A DNA stretch of 33,899 nt, from assembly GCA_003140075.1 (NCBI GenBank), contig PLIO01000130.1, positions 38,578 to 72,476 of the forward strand, given 5' to 3'. Positions 16,278 to 25,648 of this stretch are shown here, piece by piece; positions within the stretch are counted from its first letter, which is position 1; the number at the start of each line of letters is the position of its first letter. The position numbers were made by a program, and so were the translations under genes. Under the pieces are notes generated by a model. The model saw only the letters and a list, made by a program, of their open reading frames with translations, did not search any database and was not told the origin of the DNA. The stretch is from Acidobacteriaceae bacterium. GTDB taxonomy: Bacteria > Acidobacteriota > Terriglobia > Terriglobales > Acidobacteriaceae.

Positions 16278-16555
16278 TGGCATCCACTCTAAACGACCCC
16301 TCGCAGTGGGAGCAACGCACAACAGTTGCGCATACCGGCCCGTCTGCTCTCGCACAGCCAGCCGGTTTTGTCTTACACTCCCATTTCGGAACGTTAGGAC
16401 GAAGCGGTGCGTGTTTTGGTCCACGAATTCTGCGGTACCAAGGTTACCTTCTCCGACCGACGGAGGCGATGCACACTCTAAGGGTCGTAGTGTAAGCAAA
16501 CCCGGCTTCGGGATCTCGAATCCCTTCCCGGAACTTCTGCATCTGATTGATAATT

Positions 16556-18199
16556 ATGGTGTTAGCGGTCAATCCACGAACATCCCTGGAAGATCAGCAC
16601 TTTCAAGTGGTGGTGATCGGCGGGGGTATCAACGGCGTGGCTGTGGCGCGGCTGTGCGCGCGCGCGGGAAAGCATACGTTGCTGGTGGAACAGAATGACT
16701 TCGCTTCCGGAGTCACCAGCCGGTCGACACGCATCATCCACGGCGGTCTGCGCTACCTGGAGCATGGTGAACTGGATCTGGTGCGGGAATCTCTGCGCGA
16801 GCGGGAAAAGCTGCTGCGGGAGCGGTCTCATCTGGTGCATCCCATGCACTTCCTGTTGCTGCTGAACGAGAAGAGTCAGCGCAGCGCGCTGAAAGTGCGC
16901 ACCGGATTGTGGCTCTACCACCGCATGGCGGGAAAGCCGGCGAGCGCGGGCGCCACGGAAATGGAATTGAAGCGGCTGGAGCGGGCGCTCGACGCGGGAC
17001 ACCGCTGGTCGTTCTTCAATTATGAAGATGCGCAATGCGAGTTTCCCGAACGGCTGGTGGTGGAATGGCTGATGGAAGCGGTGGAGGCCGGAGCGATCGT
17101 TCGCAACCACACGGAAGCGCTGGCGGTTGACGTGGCTCATGGCCGGGTCCGGGGCGTGCTGCTGCGCGACCAAATCACCGGGCGCGACCAGCGCGTGGAC
17201 GCGACCTGGGTCATCAACTGCAGCGGGCCGTGGGCGGATCGCGTTTGCCAGCGGTCTTCGATTCGCACCCAGAAGCCGATGCTCGGCGGCGTGCGCGGCT
17301 CGCACATTGTTCTGCCGAGGTTTTCCGGGTCGCCGAGCGCGGCTCTATACACTGAGGCGGTAGATGGACGCCCCATCTTTGTGCTGCCATGGAACGATCA
17401 AGTTCTGGTGGGAACCACGGAAGTGGCCGACAGCGGCGACCCCGCGAAAACGGTTCCGTCGGCAGAGGAAATCAACTACCTTGTGCAGTCGCTGGCGCAG
17501 TTGTTTCCCAAGGCAAAGATCTCAGCGCAGAGTGTGAAGCATGCTTTTGCCGGAGTCCGGCCGCTGCCTTATTCTCCGGACAATCGTCCTTCGGCCGTTA
17601 CGCGGAAACACATTCTGCACGACCATGCTGACGATGGCGCGACCCACATGCTTTCCGTGATCGGCGGCAAGTTAACGACCGCTGCGTCGTTGGCTCGGGA
17701 GTGTGCCCGGAAGATTGGATTGACCGCGGGCGAGCCCGGCGCAATGGCGGTGGGGCCGGGACCTGCACTCGATCCCTTGCTGGACGAGGCGGTTCTGGAG
17801 GTCGCGCGGATTGGAGCGGTGAGCGAGGAATCGGCGCGCGGCATGCTGGAGTGGCACGGCAAACGCGCCGCCGATATCGCACGCATGGCTCTCGTGAGCT
17901 CGGAGCTGCGGGCGCCGATCTGCCCGCACACCTCGCACGTGATCGCCGAAGTGGTGGAGGCTTACCGCCGCGAGTTTGCCGTAACCCTGGGTGACGTTCT
18001 GCTGCGCCGCGTGCCGGTGGCGCTGGGCGCGTGCTGGTCGGAATCGTGCAGCCGCGAAGCCGCGCTGCGCATTGGCGCAGTGCTCGGCTGGGACGAGCAC
18101 ACCATGGGAGCGAACCTGGAAGCGTTTGAGATGGAACGCGCGGCGTTCCTGCGGCGGGTGGGACGGAATGCAGCGGCGTTTGAGGCCGCGGCGGATTAA
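16556..18199 (+). CDS. glpD: Glycerol-3-phosphate dehydrogenase (FAD)
   Basis: 547 residues from the ATG at 16556 (a TTG three codons earlier is an alternative). The enzyme oxidises sn-glycerol 3-phosphate to dihydroxyacetone phosphate and passes electrons to quinone at the membrane. FAD-binding VVVIGGGINGVAVAR sits at residues 18-32, followed by SRSTRIIHGGLRYLEHGE, the family signature, and IFVLPWNDQVLVGTTEV, VRPLPYS and LSVIGGKLTTAASLA. A C-terminal helical extension (about 400-547) is present, as usual for GlpD. The gene stands alone, divergent from mazG with 278 bp in between. A glycerophosphodiesterase gene lies about 6.6 kb downstream and makes its substrate. Confidence 0.93.
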   Translation: MVLAVNPRTSLEDQHFQVVVIGGGINGVAVARLCARAGKHTLLVEQNDFASGVTSRSTRIIHGGLRYLEHGELDLVRESLREREKLLRERSHLVHPMHFLLLLNEKSQRSALKVRTGLWLYHRMAGKPASAGATEMELKRLERALDAGHRWSFFNYEDAQCEFPERLVVEWLMEAVEAGAIVRNHTEALAVDVAHGRVRGVLLRDQITGRDQRVDATWVINCSGPWADRVCQRSSIRTQKPMLGGVRGSHIVLPRFSGSPSAALYTEAVDGRPIFVLPWNDQVLVGTTEVADSGDPAKTVPSAEEINYLVQSLAQLFPKAKISAQSVKHAFAGVRPLPYSPDNRPSAVTRKHILHDHADDGATHMLSVIGGKLTTAASLARECARKIGLTAGEPGAMAVGPGPALDPLLDEAVLEVARIGAVSEESARGMLEWHGKRAADIARMALVSSELRAPICPHTSHVIAEVVEAYRREFAVTLGDVLLRRVPVALGACWSESCSREAALRIGAVLGWDEHTMGANLEAFEMERAAFLRRVGRNAAAFEAAAD

Positions 18200-18213
18200 A
18201 TACCTTTTCAACC

Positions 18214-18260
18214 GCCCGGAGCCCTGTGCGCGCCGCTTATGCTGCGCAGCTGCGCCGGGC
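18214..18260. terminator. Possible bidirectional terminator after glpD
   Basis: GCCCGG (18214-18219) and CCGGGC (18255-18260) are inverted repeats around a GC-rich middle that contains GCTGCGCAGC; a short A-run (CAAAAAC) follows. It lies in the 92-bp space between the convergent glpD and GloVer genes. No long T-run is present, so this is tentative. Confidence 0.35.
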
Positions 18261-18291
18261 CAAAAACATCGGTCGCAGCTATGGCTGATGA

Positions 18292-19596
18292 TTACTTCTT
18301 CGACTCCGGCGTCAACTCAAAAACCGACCCACAGCACGATACGGTCGGGTAGAGCTGGGTCGTCCCGTATAAATTACCGGAGCTGTCTAATAGCAGATTG
18401 CCGTTGGGTCCCTCTCCATTGTTCCCGGAGTTGAAATTCTGAATAATACTTTCAGTCCAGCCTGAGGCGCCAGGAGCAAGCTTGAATATTGTTCCGCCGT
18501 CTGCAGGGGCGCCTCCTGCAGCAGCGCCGTAGAGGTTTCCTTGGGCGTCGAAAATTACGTTGCCAAGACGATAGGCAGCATCATTACCACCCAAGAAGCT
18601 GTAGAGCAGAGTATCGTTCCAAGTTCCTGACACGTTTGGTGTCAATTCAAAAACAACGCCGCAGCCATTCCACGGCACTGAACAATCAGAAATGATGCCG
18701 CCAATCTCGGCTGTTCCAAAGAGGTTTCCGTCTGTATCAAACGTCAGACTCGAATTCGGCCAGCCGCCATCGCTGCCTCCAGTAAAGTCGTGAAGAGAAT
18801 GTTCTGTCCAGCCGCCACCGTCGCGCACCAGTTCGAAGACAGTACCGAAGTTGTAGCTTCCTCCAACAAGAGTGGTGCCGTAGAGATTGCCCGAGCTATC
18901 CAATATCAGTCCAGCTACGGGGTTACCGCCGTCGCGCCCGCTGAAGCTGTGGAGAACTTCTTCGGTCCACGAATCCGAACTATTCGCGAGTTTGAATACT
19001 GTGCCTCCACCGTAGGCGCCACCTAATCTCGTTGTGCCGTAGAGGTTGCCATCTCCGCCCAAAACTAGGCCAGCTGCGGGATCGAATCCATCTGGCGTTC
19101 CGGCGAAGGCATGAATCAAACTCTCATTCCAGCCATTTAAACCGGGCACGAGCTGAAAGACAGTCCCGCAAACGTAAGGACATTCCGCAGTACGACCGCC
19201 GCCGTCGCTGGTTGTTCCATAAAGATTGCCCTTCGTATCGAAAATTACACCCGCATGTGGTGTAGCACCATCGTCGAAACCGGCAAAGGTGTAAAGGATG
19301 GTCTCTGTCCAGCGACCCTCTGAAGTAGGCGTTAGCTCGAACACCGTGCCGCAGTTTGGCTCTTTGCTGAGTAAGCAATACCCGGAACCACGGTTCCCGC
19401 CGTCTGCCGTGGTGCCGTAGAGATTACCCGCGCTATCGAACACGAGACCGCCGTTCGGAAAGAATCCATCATCGGAGCCGCCGAAGGCGTACAGAGTTTT
19501 GAGATTGTATTGGGCGGAAGAGCTGCCTGTGAACGCGACCCCAACCACTGCGGACAGCAATAGTGCAAACCTCAAGGCACCAATTCGCTTCGTCAT
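18292..19596 (-). CDS. Exported GloVer-repeat protein
   Basis: 434 residues from the ATG at 19596 (MTKRIGALRF), chosen because GGAGGA stands 6 nt upstream; the same MTKR start and similar leader occur in the next gene. A signal peptide ends near Ala32. The rest consists of seven repeats, each holding a G-N-L-Y-G-T-T-x-x-G-G core (for example AGLILDSSGNLYGTTLVGG) plus a strand pair ending in GTVFEL or GTIFKL. This is the 'choice-of-anchor tandem repeat GloVer' type common in Acidobacteria. Seven repeats suggest a seven-bladed propeller. It lacks the C-terminal anchor-like domain seen in its neighbour. Its ligand is unknown. It probably shares a transcript with the upstream gene, 28 bp away. 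Confidence 0.8.
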   Translation of the reverse strand: MTKRIGALRFALLLSAVVGVAFTGSSSAQYNLKTLYAFGGSDDGFFPNGGLVFDSAGNLYGTTADGGNRGSGYCLLSKEPNCGTVFELTPTSEGRWTETILYTFAGFDDGATPHAGVIFDTKGNLYGTTSDGGGRTAECPYVCGTVFQLVPGLNGWNESLIHAFAGTPDGFDPAAGLVLGGDGNLYGTTRLGGAYGGGTVFKLANSSDSWTEEVLHSFSGRDGGNPVAGLILDSSGNLYGTTLVGGSYNFGTVFELVRDGGGWTEHSLHDFTGGSDGGWPNSSLTFDTDGNLFGTAEIGGIISDCSVPWNGCGVVFELTPNVSGTWNDTLLYSFLGGNDAAYRLGNVIFDAQGNLYGAAAGGAPADGGTIFKLAPGASGWTESIIQNFNSGNNGEGPNGNLLLDSSGNLYGTTQLYPTVSCCGSVFELTPESKK

Positions 19597-19624
19597 TAGA
19601 ATCCTCCTTCGCATACTGCAGCCT

Positions 19625-21046
19625 TTACGGAACCACCCCGAATTTCTTGTTGCTCGTGAGCGTACCGCCCGGCGTGGCTACTGTCACGAATCCCGTGGTC
19701 GCGCCAGCGGGAACGGTCGCTGTGATCTCCGTGTCTGAGACGACGGTAAACGTTGCCGCGGTGCCGTTGAAGCTGACGGCGGTTGAGCCCGTGAGATTGT
19801 TGCCGAGGATGATGACGCGTCTGTCGACTCTTGAGAGCCCGGGCAACGTCTCCACAAACGGGTCGAGGCCAGCCGAGAGGCTGTAGACGGTGCCTTCGTT
19901 GCTAGTCCCTCCTATGAAGGTGGTTCCGTATAGGATGCCGTCAGTAGCCTGCACCGGAGTTGAGTACGGCGTGGAACCGTCCGCGCAGTTCGGTTCAGCG
20001 CAGAAGCTGTAGATCGTAGTCAGATTGCCCCCCGGCGTCATTTCGAAGATCGTGCCGTTGTGGCCGGTGCCGCGGAGCTGAGTAGCCCCGTAGAGGATGC
20101 CGTTGGTCGCCTGCACCAATCCTGCGACAGGATTGGCACCGTCTAAGCAATTGCCATCTAAGCAAAAGCTGTGGAGCGTAGTCAGATGACCCCCAGGAGT
20201 GATTTCGAAAACCGTTCCGTCGCCGGCGCCGCCGCCCATATACGTCGTACCAAAGAAATTGCCATCGGTACCTTGAATTAGTCCCGCGAGGGGCTCGGTA
20301 CCGTCCGCGCACCCAAGCTGGGCACAAAACGTATAGAGTGTGGTCAAGTTACCCTCCGGGCTGATTTTGAACACAGTCCCGGGTTCGTTGCTTCCGGACC
20401 CGCCGCCTGCGGTTGTGCCGTAGAAATTCCCGTTCCTAGCCTGTATTAGCCGCGCAGCCGGGTAAACTCCGTCGGCACAGCCCTGCTGTGAGCAGAAACT
20501 GTATAGCGTCGTGAGGCTTCCTGCAGAGGTGATTCTGAAGACGGTGCCATAGTCGTTCGCCCCGCCGAAGTAAGTTGTTCCATAGTAAGTCCCGTCGGCA
20601 GCTTGGATCAGCCCAGAATAGGGTCTTGAGCCGTCAACGCAGCCCGGTTGCGAGCAAAAGCTGTAGAGAGTAGTCAGTTCACCGCCCGGAGCGATCTGGA
20701 AAATCGTCCCGTCGTCGCTGGGCCCTCCCTGATACGTTGTTCCATAGAGCTCGCCGTTGTTCGCCAGCGCCAGCGCCCCTTGCGGAGTGTAGCCTTCCGA
20801 CGTGTCGAAACTGTGCAGTATCGTGAGCGCGCCGTCCGAGGAGATCTGAAAGATCGTCCCGTAGCCGTTGCTCCCACCGCCCAAAGTTGTCCCGTAAAGG
20901 TTTCCGTCGAAGCCTTGAACAAGAGACGCATAGGGTCCGGAGCCGTTGGTCACATCGAAGCTAGCGAGACTATTGAAAATCTGCGCATTGGCTGAAATCC
21001 CCGCCGCGCAAAATAAAAGGACAACGCACACCATTCGCTTCGTCAT
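19625..21046 (-). CDS. Exported GloVer-repeat protein with C-terminal IPT/TIG-like domain
   Basis: 473 residues from the ATG at 21046 (MTKRMVCVVLLF), supported by a GGAGGGG ribosome binding site. Signal peptide to about Ala22. Seven GloVer repeats (GNLYGTTLGGG, GELYGTTYQGG, GTYYGTTYFGG and others) follow. Between repeats, five of the strands carry a Cys pair of the form CxxxxC (for example YSFCSQPGCVDG), likely disulphides in an exported protein. The C-terminal 80 residues (GLSRVDRRVIILGNNLTG ... TFTVVSDTEITATVPAGA) look like an IPT/TIG immunoglobulin-like domain. It is a diverged tandem paralogue of the gene 28 bp downstream and divergent from the phosphoesterase gene. Confidence 0.82.
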   Translation of the reverse strand: MTKRMVCVVLLFCAAGISANAQIFNSLASFDVTNGSGPYASLVQGFDGNLYGTTLGGGSNGYGTIFQISSDGALTILHSFDTSEGYTPQGALALANNGELYGTTYQGGPSDDGTIFQIAPGGELTTLYSFCSQPGCVDGSRPYSGLIQAADGTYYGTTYFGGANDYGTVFRITSAGSLTTLYSFCSQQGCADGVYPAARLIQARNGNFYGTTAGGGSGSNEPGTVFKISPEGNLTTLYTFCAQLGCADGTEPLAGLIQGTDGNFFGTTYMGGGAGDGTVFEITPGGHLTTLHSFCLDGNCLDGANPVAGLVQATNGILYGATQLRGTGHNGTIFEMTPGGNLTTIYSFCAEPNCADGSTPYSTPVQATDGILYGTTFIGGTSNEGTVYSLSAGLDPFVETLPGLSRVDRRVIILGNNLTGSTAVSFNGTAATFTVVSDTEITATVPAGATTGFVTVATPGGTLTSNKKFGVVP

Positions 21047-21137
21047 TAGACCCCTCCTGGCAAGAGCCACGATTGTCCTCTGTGCAACAAACCAGCGTCA
21101 ATATGCAGGATCTTGCAACTCGCTCCAACGTAAACGC

Positions 21138-21171
21138 TTGCATCGATAAATTTCGGTTGCGCGATGCAACC
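21138..21171. promoter_or_regulatory. Overlapping inverted repeats upstream of phosphoesterase
   Basis: TTGCATCG (21138-21145) pairs with CGATGCAA (21162-21169), and GGTTGC (21155-21160) pairs with GCAACC (21166-21171). The two pairings use the same right-hand bases and exclude each other. They sit in the 246-bp divergent region between the GloVer pair and the phosphoesterase. They could be an operator or alternative RNA hairpins; the role is unproven. Confidence 0.4.
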
Positions 21172-21292
21172 AGCGTGATAACATTTCTCGCCAGTTCGAC
21201 CTCTGGCTAATTGGTCGCCCCCGTCGACCGACAGTTGTTGGTAAGCCTTACTCCTCCAGCAGAGGGAAAAGAAAAAACAAGGAGCTCAATCC

Positions 21293-23743
21293 ATGAGCAG
21301 GCGCTTCCTATTGCCGATTGCGACGTGTCTCAGTCTTCTATCGGTGCTCGGGGGACAGAATGCGCACTCTCAGGATCTCAGCCAGATTCAGCACTGGGTT
21401 TTTGTCATCAAAGAAAATCGCACCTTCGACACTTACTTCGGCACGTTTCCTGGCGCGTATGGCGCCACTACCGGCACGATCTCGACCGGAGAAGTTGTGC
21501 CGCTGGGCCACACGCCGGACTACATGCCGCGGGACTTGCCGCACGCATGGGATAACGCCAACCAAAGCATCGACTATGGACGGATGGACAAGTTCGATGT
21601 GCCCACGGGATGCAATGTGAACGGGGATTACCTGTGCCTGACACAATTGTGGCAGCAGGACATTCCCAATTATTGGACCTACGCGAGCACGTTCACGCTG
21701 GCCGACGAAGCTTTCAGTTCCATCCACAGCGACAGCATGCCCAACCATTTGTACACGGTCGCGGCACAGTCGGGAGGCGTGATTTCCAATCCCAACTCCG
21801 ACTTTGCCGTAGGATGCAACTCGCCGCCGGGAACGACCGTAACCATGCTGAACAGCCAGGGTTATACGAGCGCCGTGTTTCCCTGCTTTGATTTTTCGAC
21901 TCTGGCGAACAGTATGCAGAACGCGGGATTGACCTGGAAATACTATGCCGCGCTTCCGGGAACGGCCGGGGCCGAGTGGTCGATCCTGAATACGATCGAT
22001 AGCATCTACAACACTTCCCTGTGGAACAATGTGGTTTCGAGCACGCAGTTCCTCAGCGACGCCGGCAGCGGAAATCTCCCCGCCATGAGTTGGCTGACGC
22101 CGCCCTCCGTCGACAGCGAACATCCAAAAGGCAGAAGCACCTGCTACGGAGAAAATTGGACGGTCGGCATGATCAATGCCGTGATGCAGGGGCCGCAGTG
22201 GAACTCCACCGCGATCGTGCTGGCTTGGGACGACTACGGCGGCTTTTACGATCACGTGGACCCGCCCATACTTGATATTTTTGGATTGGGGGCGCGGGTT
22301 CCGATGATCATCATCTCGCCCTACGCCAAGCCGGGATACATTTCGCATACCACCTACGAGTTCTCGTCCTTGCTGAAGACTGTGGAAGAGGATTTTGGGC
22401 TGCCTTTTCTCACCGATCGCGACTCGGACGCCAACGATCTAACCGATAGCTTCAATTTCAGCCAGCCGCCGCTACCGCCGCTGATTCTGAGCCAGCGGCA
22501 GTGTCCGGTAGTTTCGCCCGCGCAGTTGACGTTCCCACCGCAACAGGTCGGCAACACCAGCGCCGGCTATAACGTCCAAGTCAGCAATTGGGGAACGAAA
22601 ACCATGACGGTCTCCAGCGTCGCGGTCAGTGGTCCTTTTAGCCAGTCCAATAGCTGTCCGGCCAAGCTGGCTCCCGGCACTGCCGGCTGCGCGATCAACC
22701 TGACATTCACCCCGACCGCCACTGGAACTCAAACCGGCACACTCACCGTCACCGACACTGGAGCGGGGAGCCCGCAGGTAACCGAACTCACGGGAACCGG
22801 AACGGAGGTCACCCTTTCACCGCCGCTGCTCACTTTCGCTGAGACGCAGGTCGGAGCCAGCTCGACGGTGAAACTGACTTCCACGCTGAGCAACGCGGGA
22901 AGCAACGCGCTGAATATATCCAGCATTGTGGCGAGCGGCGACTACAGCCAGTCCAACACTTGCGGCAGCAACGTCGCAGCGGGAGCCAGCTGCACCATCA
23001 CGGTTTCGTTCGCGCCGACCACCACGGGCGTCCGGTACGGGGCCGTCACCATCCTGGACAGCGACGGCTCCTCGCCCCAAGTCTTGAATCTGACTGGAAT
23101 CGGCAAAGACGTTGTGGTCGCGCCGGGCGTTCTGAATTTCGGCTCAATCGAGATGGGAGCGGCCAGTCCGCCGCAGACCATCACCTTTACCAACAAGAGC
23201 GCCTCCACCCTGGGAATCACGAACATCCTCATTCAGGATGGCGCCTACCACAATTATCCGGACTACTCGCAGACGAACACCTGTGGCTCGAGCCTGGCCG
23301 CGGGAAAAAGCTGCAAAATTACCGTTACTTTTTCGCCGGCTGCGGCGGGAAGCCGGAACGGACCCTTGCTGATTTTTGATTCGGATCCGGCCACAAGTCC
23401 GGCCAGCGCGACCATGAATGGAACCGGCATTGCCGAACCCCTGGTAGTTTTAGCGCCGACCAGCCTGAGTTTTCCCAATCAGCCGGTAGGAACTTCGAGT
23501 GCTTCGCAAAGCGTGACCCTGACCAATACAGGAGCGGCGGGGCTCACTATCGGCAGCATTGCCGCCAGCGGAGATTTTTCGCAGACCAACAACTGCGGTT
23601 CCAGTGTAGCCGTCAATGCTTCCTGCACGATCAACGTCGTGTACACGCCCACTCTCATCGGCCCGGAGAGCGGGACGCTAACCATCACCGACAACGCCCT
23701 GAGCAGTCCACAGCAGGTCGGCCTCAGTGGAACCGGAACGTAA
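21293..23743 (+). CDS. Secreted phosphoesterase (phospholipase C/acid phosphatase family) with ASPM-SPD-2-Hydin domains
   Basis: 816 residues; GGAG 8 nt before the ATG. Signal peptide to about Ser26. Residues 30-400 form a PF04185 phosphoesterase: the nucleophile region is [14 protein letters not shown] (metal ligand Glu41 and Asn42), followed by [18 protein letters not shown], the metal-binding [16 protein letters not shown], and [15 protein letters not shown]. Members cleave phosphodiester or phosphomonoester bonds, including phospholipids. The C-terminal half (from about 405) holds four ~100-residue immunoglobulin-like repeats of the ASPM-SPD-2-Hydin ('choice-of-anchor D') kind, each with an SQ(S/T)N..C and C.I...F.P pattern. 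They probably extend or anchor the enzyme at the surface. The substrate is not predictable beyond the family. Confidence 0.88.
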   Translation: MSRRFLLPIATCLSLLSVLGGQNAHSQDLSQIQHWVFVIKENRTFDTYFGTFPGAYGATTGTISTGEVVPLGHTPDYMPRDLPHAWDNANQSIDYGRMDKFDVPTGCNVNGDYLCLTQLWQQDIPNYWTYASTFTLADEAFSSIHSDSMPNHLYTVAAQSGGVISNPNSDFAVGCNSPPGTTVTMLNSQGYTSAVFPCFDFSTLANSMQNAGLTWKYYAALPGTAGAEWSILNTIDSIYNTSLWNNVVSSTQFLSDAGSGNLPAMSWLTPPSVDSEHPKGRSTCYGENWTVGMINAVMQGPQWNSTAIVLAWDDYGGFYDHVDPPILDIFGLGARVPMIIISPYAKPGYISHTTYEFSSLLKTVEEDFGLPFLTDRDSDANDLTDSFNFSQPPLPPLILSQRQCPVVSPAQLTFPPQQVGNTSAGYNVQVSNWGTKTMTVSSVAVSGPFSQSNSCPAKLAPGTAGCAINLTFTPTATGTQTGTLTVTDTGAGSPQVTELTGTGTEVTLSPPLLTFAETQVGASSTVKLTSTLSNAGSNALNISSIVASGDYSQSNTCGSNVAAGASCTITVSFAPTTTGVRYGAVTILDSDGSSPQVLNLTGIGKDVVVAPGVLNFGSIEMGAASPPQTITFTNKSASTLGITNILIQDGAYHNYPDYSQTNTCGSSLAAGKSCKITVTFSPAAAGSRNGPLLIFDSDPATSPASATMNGTGIAEPLVVLAPTSLSFPNQPVGTSSASQSVTLTNTGAAGLTIGSIAASGDFSQTNNCGSSVAVNASCTINVVYTPTLIGPESGTLTITDNALSSPQQVGLSGTGT

Positions 23744-23774
23744 GATTGTAAGTTTTCCGACGGCAAACAACGCA

Positions 23775-23808
23775 GGCTCGATCCCGTCATCTGAACCGGA
23801 ATCGAGCC
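23775..23808. terminator. Inverted repeat, probable terminator
   Basis: GGCTCGAT (23775-23782) and ATCGAGCC (23801-23808) form an 8-bp perfect stem with an 18-nt loop, 31 bp beyond the phosphoesterase stop and ahead of a convergent gene. There is no clear T-run, so it may be a rho-independent-like stem of weak strength. Confidence 0.5.
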
Positions 23809-23871
23809 CGCCACTGCCAGGCACATTTCCAGCGCCGGATCCCCCAACCCGGCGTGGGAATACCAGCCGCC

Positions 23872-24717
23872 TTACTTCATGTTGGCCATCGAGTGGCTGC
23901 CGGCAGTGTACGAACTGAAGAACAGGAAGAAGTTCGAGGGAGCGATGATGGCGTCTCCCGCAGCCTCGGCGGCCTTCACCGCTCTCGCCGAGATGATGCC
24001 GCTGCTGCCATCTTTTGTTGGCCAGTCGCTCTGGCTCGTGACCAAAACGGGGATGACCTGCCACCAGATCGCTGGCAGGTTAATATCGCGGTCGATCAGC
24101 ACGTGACTGTGGTTAGGCGTAGGCACGAACACGTTCGCGGTGGGCGGGCCGGTGAAACCTAGGTCGGCCAGTACCGGCGCGAGATCAAGTCTGGAAGCAT
24201 GCATGGTGCAGGTTCCCGGAGCCGAGCCCGGTTCCGGACATTGCGTGTAAACCAGAGGCGTGGCTTTGAACGCCTCGGGCACTGCGCCAAACAATGTAAT
24301 CAGCTCGGTGCCAAGAGCGGGGCCGCACAGAGTTCCAGTGACGACGTTGTTGCAGGAGATCGCGTCGTTCGGGTTCTGATCGTTGTCCACGGAAAACAAT
24401 GGAACCAGCACATAGATTGGTTCGGTCGTCTCATAAGGACTGCCGATCTGTCCCGGCGGGTTGATCGTGGGATTAAATCCAGCCTGACAAATCGGCGTTT
24501 GCAACTCGCTCGGGTCGTTAGCAGCAATGATGCCGTTGAAGTTCAGGTCGTCGTAAGGCTGGTCGATGCAGTCAAAGTTCTGGGTATAAGTGAACACGAG
24601 CTGCTTACTGTCGCCAAAACCGAGAGTCTGGTTGGGTTTGAGAGTTTGCGCGGACGCGGTTGCCGCGGTTAGGGCCACGGCCGCAAGCAGTGCAGGCCGG
24701 ATTGTTGACAGCTTCAT
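23872..24717 (-). CDS. Secreted protein of unknown function
   Basis: 281 residues from the ATG at 24717 (MKLSTIRP), supported by GGAGGA 6 nt upstream. The signal peptide (PALLAAVALTAATASAQT) is cleaved near Ala23-Gln24. The mature protein has six cysteines in short contexts (NFDCIDQP, PICQAGF, SCNNVVTGTLCGP, TQCPEPG, TCTMHASR) that could form disulphides outside the cell. There is a conserved-looking acidic opening (DDLNFNGIIAANDPSE) that could bind calcium, but this is only a guess. The C-terminus ends AGSHSMANMK. I recognise no family. It converges with the phosphoesterase gene. Confidence 0.7.
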   Translation of the reverse strand: MKLSTIRPALLAAVALTAATASAQTLKPNQTLGFGDSKQLVFTYTQNFDCIDQPYDDLNFNGIIAANDPSELQTPICQAGFNPTINPPGQIGSPYETTEPIYVLVPLFSVDNDQNPNDAISCNNVVTGTLCGPALGTELITLFGAVPEAFKATPLVYTQCPEPGSAPGTCTMHASRLDLAPVLADLGFTGPPTANVFVPTPNHSHVLIDRDINLPAIWWQVIPVLVTSQSDWPTKDGSSGIISARAVKAAEAAGDAIIAPSNFFLFFSSYTAGSHSMANMK

Positions 24718-24783
24718 GATTTCCTCCACAGGCGGGTTTAGGAGCCGCTCTGGGAGATGTACGGGGGATGCCGCGAAACGGAT

Positions 24784-25482
24784 TTAAGGAACGCGGATAT
24801 TTCTTGGGAGTCTTTTCTTGCCGGCACTCGATTTGTGACCGAGAGCGCGCGCCAGGCGCTTGGGGTGATCGGAAATAATACCGTTAACGCCCCAGCCTGA
24901 AAAGCGCTTCATGTCGACGGGAACATTCACAGTCCATACTAATATCTTCTTGCCTGCAGCTTTAATCTTGGCGACGACACTCTGCCGAACCAGCGTGTAG
25001 TGTGGAATTACATACTCGAGAGGCAACTCGGGCCAGATTTTGAACTGCGCTCGCGTTTCGCAAATCAGCCCGAGCGGAATCGTTGCATTTGCTTCATGAA
25101 GCGTTTGCAGCACTTCAGGGAGAAACGAAGAGACCACATAGCCGCGGATGGGGGTGTGGTCGCGAAGCAAGTCCAGGATGATTTTTTCGAGACCGGCAAC
25201 TTTCAGTTCGATATCGAGGAAAGCGGTTTTCCGATAGCGAGCCAACACTTCCCGCAGAAGCGGAAGAGCCAACTGCTGAGCTGAGGAGTGCGCAATCTCG
25301 AGGCTGCGAATGCTGGCGTCGTGGCATATCACCGCTTGATCGTCCACCGACAGGCGCGCGTCGAATTCAAAACCATCGCATCCCTGAGCGAGTGCGAGAT
25401 CAAAGGACGGCAGCGTGTTCTCTGGAATTGCCTTTTCGGCACGCGCGCCGCGGTGACCAAGAAGAAGCGGATGAATCTCCAT
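24784..25482 (-). CDS. Glycerophosphodiester phosphodiesterase
   Basis: 232 residues. The GDPD TIM-barrel signature is present: LLGHRGARAEKAIPENTL (His10, Arg11, Glu22) and FEFDARLSVDDQAVICHDASI (catalytic His at HD), with the downstream LDIELK strand and the C-terminal VWTVN and GIISDHP. It hydrolyses glycerophosphodiesters (for instance glycerophosphocholine) to glycerol 3-phosphate and an alcohol. No signal peptide is seen, so the cytoplasm is likely (UgpQ-like rather than periplasmic GlpQ). GlpD encoded elsewhere in the window would oxidise the product. An inverted repeat array begins 7 nt upstream of the start codon, so no good ribosome binding site is visible. Confidence 0.9.
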   Translation of the reverse strand: MEIHPLLLGHRGARAEKAIPENTLPSFDLALAQGCDGFEFDARLSVDDQAVICHDASIRSLEIAHSSAQQLALPLLREVLARYRKTAFLDIELKVAGLEKIILDLLRDHTPIRGYVVSSFLPEVLQTLHEANATIPLGLICETRAQFKIWPELPLEYVIPHYTLVRQSVVAKIKAAGKKILVWTVNVPVDMKRFSGWGVNGIISDHPKRLARALGHKSSAGKKRLPRNIRVP

Positions 25483-25488
25483 AACGTA

Positions 25489-25645
25489 AGTGGCCAGTGG
25501 CCCGAGATCAGTGGCCAGAGATCAGTGGCCAGTGGGTTTCAATCGTGATGGCCCGGCGATGCCCCGGTCCCAGAGGCTGCTTTTAACATCGAAGTAAGAT
25601 AAGAATGCGATGCAACCTCACTGACCACCGATCACTGGCCACTGC
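25489..25645. repeat. Inverted array of ATCAGTGGCCAG-like units
   Basis: Left arm 25489-25537: AGTGGCCAGTGG, then GATCAGTGGCCAG twice with slight variants. Right arm 25629-25645: the complement, GATCACTGGCCACTG. The arms are about 90 nt apart. The left arm starts 7 nt from the glycerophosphodiesterase start and the right arm ends next to the stop of the upstream minus-strand gene. The sequence is unrelated to the GTAYC array at 14511-14606 but the arrangement is the same. Confidence 0.65.
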
Positions 25646-25648
25646 TTC

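Noticed and set aside
16278-16555. GGTACCAAGGTTACC near 16431 as a glpD operator
   Set aside because: Only a partial palindrome, with no known regulator motif; not enough to call.
21338-22348. Minus-strand open frame of 336 codons inside the phosphoesterase gene
   Set aside because: Residue content (Arg, His, Val rich) and lack of motifs mark it as a shadow of the real gene.
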